From: an uncultured archaeon | GTDB lineage: Archaea; Thermoproteota; EX4484-205; JAAOZP01 | NCBI GenBank assembly: GCA_938045545.1 | Contig: CALIBN010000038.1 | Span: 1 to 43,225 of the forward strand | DNA length: 43,225 bases | Reading direction: 5' to 3' | Part shown: piece by piece, positions 33,967-41,200 of the stretch | Layout of the letters: each line of letters opens with the position of its first letter | Position numbering within the stretch: position 1 is the first letter of the stretch | Position numbers and translations under genes: made by a program | Notes under the pieces: generated by a model | Database searches by the model: none | The model's input: the letters and a program-made list of their open reading frames with translations, nothing else | Told to the model about the DNA's origin: nothing

Positions 33967-35196
33967 TTAAGAAGGCTGAAGCTCAATCACTCGGATCGCG
34001 TAGAAGCTGGCCAGCTGTTTGGCATCCTCAGTCAGCTTCGGCTTAACTATTAGAGTTGCCCCGTTAATCATTTCTTCAACATCGTTCTTCTTAGTGTAGA
34101 ATCCCACTATGGATGTGACGGAAACATCAGTCACGTCGAAAACAATATCGCAGACAATCGGCTTATCTCCGTTTAAAACACCTATGTCAAACACGTGTGT
34201 AATCCCTGATTTACCGGTTATTTTTATGTTATCCTCAACCTGCAGCCCAACCATTGAAAGGTATTGTGAAAGCTGTTTCTTGAAGGAGGCATACTCTTCC
34301 TCCCTCATCTTTAACTCCTGTTCAACCGGAAGCATCCGGGCCGACACTTCCTCAGGTTGCATCATGCTTCTGAACAGCTTCCTAAGTGACTGAACCAACG
34401 CCTCGCTATTGGTCCAGATCGCCGTGGCCTCCTTTCTCTCAGCCCGGCTAACACCTGGCGGCTTAGTGAACAGAAGGAGCTGCTTGTTGTCCACGATTAT
34501 GAAACAGGGTGCTGAAATGCTCATCGTCTTAACCTCTATAACCTCAGCGTGCTTCTTAAGGAATGACGTTATGCTCGACGTGCCCGAAATACCGTGTGTG
34601 AGTATTTGGGTGTGGACATTGTCTTTGCTCAGGTTGCGAAGCTTCTGCAGGATCCCAGCGTTATAGGCTCTGACGAGCTCCGTCCTGACGGCTACGATGT
34701 TAACCTCCTCCTTAGCCTCATCCAGCATGTCCGAAAGCCTCGCGTAAATCTGTTCTATGCCTTTCAAAAGCTGAAGCTTCTCCTGTTCCTCCACTTTAGA
34801 AGGCACACGGACTGTCTTCCATATTTCCATGAGCTCCTCCTTGCTTTTCTCCATCGTAATTATCCTTCTTCTCTCCGCCTCTATGAGGATGTCAAGGGCT
34901 TTTTCAAAGCCTATTGCCGAGAATTTTGCGGGGCGGTCTAGGCTGGCTTCTATAATACCCTTGTTCTGAAGGCTTGTCAGTATGTTGTACACCTCCGTCC
35001 TAGAGATTCCCAGCGATAAGCCTATTTCACTAGCCTTCATCGGCCCCAGTTTTAAAAGATGTATGAAAACCTTAGCCTCGTTATCAGTTAAACCGTATTC
35101 GGCAAGCTCCTCCTGAAGCTTTTCAAACTCTTTAGACCCTCCTTCTAGAGCAATGCGGCTTTCTCCCTCTATGGAAGCCATCGTGGATTTAAACAT
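33967..35196 (-). CDS. TrmB-family regulator with C-terminal nuclease-fold-like domain
   Basis: 409 residues. The N-terminal winged helix (about 28-100; YGLTDNEAKVFIHLLKLG, ISRTEVYNILTSLQNKGII) is TrmB-like. The middle (about 100-285) has the coiled linker and a PLD-like regulatory fold (LLKGIEQIYARLSDML, IVAVRTEL, SISAPCFIIVDNKQLLLFTK). After a coiled stretch (KMREEEYASFKKQL), residues about 325-408 (ITGKSGITHVFDIGVLNG, IVCDIVFDV, YTKKNDVEE, ATLIVKPKLTEDAKQLA) resemble the Mrr/PD-(D/E)XK restriction-endonuclease-like fold. ATG 35196 is used; ATG 35181 is possible. It may control the divergent nucleotidyltransferase. Confidence 0.8.
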   Translation of the reverse strand: MFKSTMASIEGESRIALEGGSKEFEKLQEELAEYGLTDNEAKVFIHLLKLGPMKASEIGLSLGISRTEVYNILTSLQNKGIIEASLDRPAKFSAIGFEKALDILIEAERRRIITMEKSKEELMEIWKTVRVPSKVEEQEKLQLLKGIEQIYARLSDMLDEAKEEVNIVAVRTELVRAYNAGILQKLRNLSKDNVHTQILTHGISGTSSITSFLKKHAEVIEVKTMSISAPCFIIVDNKQLLLFTKPPGVSRAERKEATAIWTNSEALVQSLRKLFRSMMQPEEVSARMLPVEQELKMREEEYASFKKQLSQYLSMVGLQVEDNIKITGKSGITHVFDIGVLNGDKPIVCDIVFDVTDVSVTSIVGFYTKKNDVEEMINGATLIVKPKLTEDAKQLASFYAIRVIELQPS

Positions 35197-35326
35197 ATGT
35201 ATGTCAATGGCACTAATTAAGCTTTTTTTAAAAGACCTGGGAACGCTCAGTCTCTTATCCGCGGTCTGAACAGTCCTGGGATTAACGCAAAATCCTTAAG
35301 TATTAAGCCTGGCTTTATGCTTGACG

Positions 35327-36115
35327 ATGATCGGTTTAATCTTGGCAGCTGGCAAGGGCACCAGGATGCGGCCCTATTCCAACGCGATAAATAAGGAAAT
35401 GTCCCTGATCGGGGAGAGCCCCGTGATAGAGTATAACGTGAAGGCTCTTGCAGACGCCGGGGTTAAAAAGGCCTTTATAGTGCTTGGAGAGGGCAAGTGG
35501 CAGATATTCGAGTACCTTAGGGATGGCTCCAGGTTCAACATTGCCCTCTCCTATATATATCAGGACCTAGGTGAGAAGGAGGAGAAAAAGGGTACGGCAA
35601 AGGCAATCCAAGTGGCTGAGGAATGGGTTAATGATGATTTCATAGTGATCTACGGCGACTCTTTTTTCCACCCGTATGATTTCCTGAGGAGTGAGATTGA
35701 GCTGCACGAGAAGGAGAAGGCTGACGTTACGATGGGGATCTATATGATGAAAGAGTATAAGGATTACGGTATTGTTCGAACCGAAAGCGGTAAAGTAATA
35801 GATATTCTGGAGAAGGCCACTGGGGAGGAGGCGGAGAAAACTAGGGTTGACGATATGTTCGCTGTCAACTCAGGCCCAATAGTCTTCACGCGTGAAGTCT
35901 TCCCCTACATTAGGAGGACTCCTGTTTCACCAGCTGGAGAATACTGGATAACCGACACGATCAGGCTGATGATTAAAGACGGTAGGAAAGTATTAGCGTA
36001 CAGGATACCTGAGGGAGTCTTCTGGAGGGACATTGGAAGAATGAAGCACAGGATGGAGGCTGAAGCATACCTGTTAAGCAAGCATTATGAATACAACGTT
36101 TTAAACAGTAAATGA
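35327..36115 (+). CDS. Sugar-phosphate nucleotidyltransferase
   Basis: 262 residues. LILAAGKGTRMRPYS is the nucleotide-binding signature, followed by KEM, GTAKAIQVAEEWV, and FIVIYGDSFF (metal-binding Asp). The C-terminal EYWITDTIRLMIKDG and FWRDIGRMKHRMEAE are family landmarks; there is no C-terminal left-handed helix acyltransferase, so it is a simple GalU/RmlA/GlmU-N-type enzyme making an NDP-sugar. ATG 35327 is about 27 bases downstream of CTTAAGTATTAAG; TTG 35321 is an alternative. It could supply the GT4 enzyme. Its last 15 bases overlap the opposite-strand DHH gene. Confidence 0.9.
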   Translation: MIGLILAAGKGTRMRPYSNAINKEMSLIGESPVIEYNVKALADAGVKKAFIVLGEGKWQIFEYLRDGSRFNIALSYIYQDLGEKEEKKGTAKAIQVAEEWVNDDFIVIYGDSFFHPYDFLRSEIELHEKEKADVTMGIYMMKEYKDYGIVRTESGKVIDILEKATGEEAEKTRVDDMFAVNSGPIVFTREVFPYIRRTPVSPAGEYWITDTIRLMIKDGRKVLAYRIPEGVFWRDIGRMKHRMEAEAYLLSKHYEYNVLNSK

Positions 36116-37066
36116 TCGGCCTTCGCCTTCCACAGCCATCCTGATTAAGTTTAACGCGTCTTCAAGACTAATCTCCTGTTTAAACTGGATGCCACCTATG
36201 TTCGACCTACCACCTGCTTTCACACCGTTGTTTTTCAATAGCCCCACGTAAACCTTGTTCAGGTCTAAGCTGCGTGCAGCTATGGTTGCTGAGACCGGTT
36301 TGCCCTTCCTCAAGCCTACGCAGACAACCACTTTTTCACTCCCCCCCAGCTCGAACATTAGCATTCTTCTGGCAGCGGCCTCAAGCTGGTCAGTAACGTC
36401 GTACGTGAAGTATGTGATGCTGCCTATTCTGCCCATGGAGCCTCTGAGCTTCTCAATCCTGTTCTCCACGAGGCTCCACCTTCTGAGCTCGCCTTCAACC
36501 CATTGCAGAATACTGCTCCAGTCCGACTCGTAAACCATGCGCGAGAGGCTGCTTCTAACGTCTTCCCTCATGCTGTTCAAAAGGAATGCTTTATTCATCT
36601 TCACAGCCAGCTCTGAAACCATGTTTCCAGAATCTATCTCGTCAACAGCCACCAGCATCCTGATGCCGTCCTCGTTCAACTCGAGAAGGTCTCTGAAGAC
36701 TTCGAAAATAAGCCTTGAAACGCTTCTAAGCCCACTGTTAAACAGTATTTCCTTGGTTTTCCTGGAGCCGTTGTAAAGCGCTATTAACGGCGCTGGACCA
36801 TGGTGATCTAGCAAAACATTGCTCCCGACGTAGGTCAAGCCCTTGCTTAAAGGAAGCTCTATAAGTATGCTTCTACACGCTTTAACAGTATCGATCTCGC
36901 TTGGCTTGGGATAATGGATCCTTGAAAAATCCCCGCCTAGAGCCCTTGCTGTCATTGAGGCTGCGAAAATACCGTCCAGATCGGGGTCGCTTAATATGGT
37001 GTACTCCGGATTATCCTCTATGAAACGGAAGAGGATTCGCCTCCCCTCTTCGTGTTCAAAGCCCAA
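36101..37066 (-). CDS. DHH-family phosphoesterase-like protein with degenerate first motif
   Basis: 321 residues. Motif III is the name-giving Asp87-His88-His89 in LLDHHGP, and VAVDEIDSG fits motif IV. Motif I, normally S-H-x-D-x-D-G, reads SDPDLDG (residues 26-32), with His replaced by Asp27. The C-terminal domain resembles DHHA1 (GKPVSATIAARSL, AGGRSNIGGIQF). Family members cleave nanoRNA, cyclic dinucleotides or DNA (RecJ/Cdc45 kin); catalysis is in doubt here. The start is TTG 37066 with GAGGGAAATAGGGA upstream. Confidence 0.78.
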   Translation of the reverse strand: MGFEHEEGRRILFRFIEDNPEYTILSDPDLDGIFAASMTARALGGDFSRIHYPKPSEIDTVKACRSILIELPLSKGLTYVGSNVLLDHHGPAPLIALYNGSRKTKEILFNSGLRSVSRLIFEVFRDLLELNEDGIRMLVAVDEIDSGNMVSELAVKMNKAFLLNSMREDVRSSLSRMVYESDWSSILQWVEGELRRWSLVENRIEKLRGSMGRIGSITYFTYDVTDQLEAAARRMLMFELGGSEKVVVCVGLRKGKPVSATIAARSLDLNKVYVGLLKNNGVKAGGRSNIGGIQFKQEISLEDALNLIRMAVEGEGRSFTV

Positions 37067-37165
37067 TCCCTATTTCCCTCTTTTAAGAGCGTTGCTTGAA
37101 GGTTTTGAAGCACTCTTATTTAAAACTATTTTTTAATCGTGGCCACGAGGCTGCCAATCCTATGT

Positions 37166-38062
37166 TTAAGAAATTTGCAGGATGCTTAAGAGGAGGATAA
37201 TTGTTCCAACTGATAGACAGTAGTAGGCGAACTTATGGAAGCTCTGTTTAACAACGTATTTCTTAACCCTCCCTAGGGCGATGTAGCCGACGGCAGCGGT
37301 CACTAGAATTCCCAGAGCGATCATCCAATACTCCTGTTCAAAACTAACTTCCTGAAGCTTGACTAGGCTTCCGCCAATTATGCTTGGGATTGATAGGAGC
37401 AGGGAGAACCGATAGGCCTCATCGTTCTCGATTCCCAGAAGTAGACCAGTTGAAACAGTTATTCCGGTTCTGGAGATTCCGGGTGTGATTGCAGCAGCCT
37501 GGGAAACCCCGATTAGAAACGAGTCTAAAGCATTTAGTCTCCTCCTAGGTTTAGCAAGCCTCGTTGAAAACAGGATTAAGCCGTTGAGAAGCATTGCAAC
37601 CCCGGTTGCGAAAAGGCTTTTGAACATAGATTCGAAGAAACCTTTGAGAAAGAAGCCCACTAAGCCGACGGGGATTGTGCCGAGAACCAAGTATATTAGC
37701 ATCCTACCTTCTTCCGAGAAATCAAGCCTTAATGCTGCTTTAAGGACTGATTGTAAATCCTTTCTCAGAAACAGAATTACCCCGACAAGGGTTCCGAGGT
37801 GAAGCATAACATCGAAGGCAACGGAGACGTTTATCTTAAGCAGTTCCTGCACTACAACAAGGTGTCCTGTGCTTGAGATAGGAAACCATTCTGTTATGCC
37901 TTGAACAAGGCTTAGGAAAAATACCTTCAGGATTCCCGTCTTGTCAATGCTTCCTGAAGAGAAATGGATGGTTAAAATCGCCTCGACAAGGATTACTAAC
38001 AGATTAATAACTGGGCAGTTAATGAGAATATACGCTGGTAGCTTGTTTTTTCTGTGGACCAC
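37166..38062 (-). CDS. UppP/BacA-like undecaprenyl-diphosphate phosphatase
   Basis: 298 residues, about eight membrane segments. The two catalytic signatures are LVQGITEWFPISSTGHL and ITPGISRTGITVSTGLLLG (Glu, Ser, Arg). It should recycle polyprenyl diphosphate, in archaea probably dolichyl or a related lipid, during glycan export. The N-terminus (first about 45 residues, before ILKVFFLSLV) is longer than usual and includes an extra hydrophobic segment; GTG 38062 is the start, 24-27 bases downstream of a TATA box (TTTATAAA, 38083-38090). Fits the surface-glycan genes nearby. Confidence 0.9.
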   Translation of the reverse strand: MVHRKNKLPAYILINCPVINLLVILVEAILTIHFSSGSIDKTGILKVFFLSLVQGITEWFPISSTGHLVVVQELLKINVSVAFDVMLHLGTLVGVILFLRKDLQSVLKAALRLDFSEEGRMLIYLVLGTIPVGLVGFFLKGFFESMFKSLFATGVAMLLNGLILFSTRLAKPRRRLNALDSFLIGVSQAAAITPGISRTGITVSTGLLLGIENDEAYRFSLLLSIPSIIGGSLVKLQEVSFEQEYWMIALGILVTAAVGYIALGRVKKYVVKQSFHKFAYYCLSVGTIILLLSILQIS

Positions 38063-38212
38063 ACTTTTTCATCAAAACCCCCTTTATAAAAAGTTTTACA
38101 GTTTACGATGCTCTTTCGAAAACTGGTTTAGAGATTACGTTATGAGACGGCTTACTTTAGAACGTATTTCGTAAAGGTTAGATATTTTTATACGTGAAGC
38201 CGATTAATGGAT

Positions 38213-41200
38213 TTAAGGCTTTTCGATGAGCCTTCTTGCCGAAATTTCATACATCTTTCCTTCAGCATCAAAGGTTATGATGTTTTTGTTCAGCCGTATC
38301 GCTGCTATTGCAAGCGCTGAGCTTAATAAACCATCGTCCGAGTCTAAACATATGGCGTCTATATTAAGGATTTCTTCGGAAAGTTTCTCAACAAGCATAC
38401 TCATATCTCTCGACTCAACTCTCCTAACCTCAATCGTCGGAGGCCATATGCCTTCAGACCTAACTCTCCTACGCAATTCTCTTACCCTACTGCCTACATC
38501 CGTTCTTGAATAGACGATTAAAAACTGAGGCCGGTATTTTCTAACAATCATTGCAGCATACTCTATTGACTCACCTACGACAACAGCCACGTTAAACCTT
38601 AATGTAGACCATTCGAGAACTAGCTTCCTAACATGGGTTATGACTTCATGCGCGTTTGACTCGAGCAAAACCGCATAGAGGGATTTTGCATGCACGTAAG
38701 CCGCGTAATCTTCACCGTCCTTCTTAACCTCAATCGTGGTGAGGGCTGTAAAAGGCCTGTTACCTCCCTTACCGTATTTGAAGCTTACCGAGTATGAAAC
38801 ATTCCCATTCTCATCCAGCTTTTCCTCGCGCGCAACGTCTGAAATCACTAGTTCTAATGCTGTACTGCTTTGAGGCAGTCTTTCATAAAGATAGTTGACG
38901 AACATTTCAACCTTCTCTGAAGGGATTCTCACCGGGATTCGGACCATCCATACTCCTTCCCTAACTGTTTTCTCTTCTATTCTCCATCTTCTTAGGAGCG
39001 AGGGTGTAGCTATTTTAGCAGCCTTCAAGGCAGGGATGGTTGAGGAAATCATGGCTGTCAGGGACGACATCATTATCAGGGATAGCATATCTATAGGGGT
39101 GGCTTTCACGTCAATAGGTATAATTATGTTGGAGACCTCGAACACTTTAAATATCATCATGCTCAATATATAGCCGATGCCTCCGCCGATGAACCCAAAT
39201 ACTCCTGCCTCAACTATGAATAGGCTTGAAATATGAGTAGGGTTCAACCCTACAGATGAAAAGATAAATATCTCATTCCTCCTTTCATAAACCAGCGTGT
39301 AGAAAAGCAGCGTGATGTTCAAAACAGTAATAACCATTGGAACAAGCACCGACGTGCCGAAGACCTCCACAGAGCCTCCTCTAAAATAGTAAGTTATGCC
39401 CTCTGAACTCGGCATAGTTATAACTGAATAGTTAGCGAGTAAAGCTAGTCTTCTTGAAACCTCTCTAGCCTGCGCATTGTCTTTGAATGTGCAGTAGAGC
39501 GCGGAAACGTAGCCGCCTAATCTCTGCGCAACAAAAGCATTTGTTATCAGGAGGTTGTCAGCAGGCACTGGCTGGGGGACACTTTCGAAGCCGGGGAGAA
39601 TATACAGGGGTAGGAAATAGCTACCATCCGGCTCTTTTATTCTATTAACCAGTTCACCGTCAAATATTCCAACTACCTTAAGCTTTACTCCTCTGAAAAC
39701 TATGGTCATACCTACATCTATGTCCCTGCTTATCGCCAAATGCCTGCTTATAAGAACAGCATTACTATTGTTAAACAGGCTTTCTATCGCATGCTCCGGA
39801 TATGTAGCGCTTTTAATCATGTCTAGAGACGGATCTCCCTTAGAAATCCCTCTAACCCCGTAGATCGGCACCTCACCAATATAGTCCAGGGCATCGTATG
39901 CGACAGGAGTTATCACCTTATAGTCTATTCTTAAAACCTCTCTCTGTGCACCTATGAAGCTGAAATCTTCAGGCGTGAGAGGACCAGTAGGTTTTATCAC
40001 CATCGCCACTGGAGGCTTATCGGCTGGCCATGTTTTCGCTACCGTTATGGCGTTAGTCGTTAGAGAGACCCTTATTGAAGTTAGTGTCGAGATCGCCACA
40101 ATCATTATCGTAATAGAGACTAGAGTGAGTAAAGTCCTCAGCTTCCTCTTCTTCAAGTTTCCAATAGAGTATGAAATAGCAATCATTAGGGCAGGTATTA
40201 GAGAAACCCCCCTCTCGCTTTTTATTTCAAGAAAGTAGGGAGCGAGAAATACAAGTAGAAAAATGAATATGACTATGTAAATCCCCACCTGAAGCTCCAG
40301 CATCGTAATCCTCGAAAGACCCGGGAACACCTGATAGGCAATTGTCATTAAAACTATGAAAGCAACCGTTGTAAACATCGCGTACTGATCTTTCCTCTCT
40401 GCAAGTATCGCGCCGATAGATAAGGCTAGTATCGCTACCATTACGAACACTATAATCTGGTTAGTCCGTGTTTCCGTCACAATATTTTGAACAGCCTCAG
40501 TTATTAAAACGCTACTCATCACTGCTTCCTGCTGATGTGCCAGTATCTTAATGGGGTCGGAAGTGTTTAAAATGGCTAAACCAGACCTTTCAATCTGCTC
40601 CAGCCTGTAAAGTTCTAGACCCACATAGAGCCCCATATTCCTAGTTTCTTCCACACGTCTTTTAGCGGATTCAACGGTTTCGTTGACAAGACTTTGATGA
40701 GACTTTATCTGGAGTAGGGCAGGTTGATCCAAGTAGACTTTAGCATTTTTACTTAATCTAATCGGCTGAGTACTATTCCCTATTTCCACTACTGTTCTTC
40801 TCCCCCCGACAGTGATTGAAACCAGTATCGACAAGTCTGTTTCAGAAGGAACTATAAGGGTATTTCCCGTTATGTTTAACAGGCTAAGTATCGGCAGCTG
40901 GCTTGAATCGTAATTCAGCATTAGTTGATTAAGCCGCGTCTCATTAATTAGCAGGACACGCATTTCCTGCGTTGGAATCGTCAGGTCGAAGGGGGAGGGA
41001 ACGACCGCTAGGACCTTTGCGATTGCTCCTGGACATAGGTTTATTCGTATATTTCTAGTTTCTCTGACCGATAGTTTTCCCAGGCTTATTACTTGAGGCA
41101 CATAGGTGTCTTTTTCGTTTAGTGAGGGACCTATGATCGTTACCTCCGAATCTGGGGGCACCGCTATCTTTGCTTCATCCCAAACCCTGGTAACCATGTA

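Noticed and set aside
38213..38600. UspA domain at the end of the giant protein
   Set aside because: The G-x2-G-x9-G-S/T loop of UspA is absent and the strand order fits CARF-like folds better.
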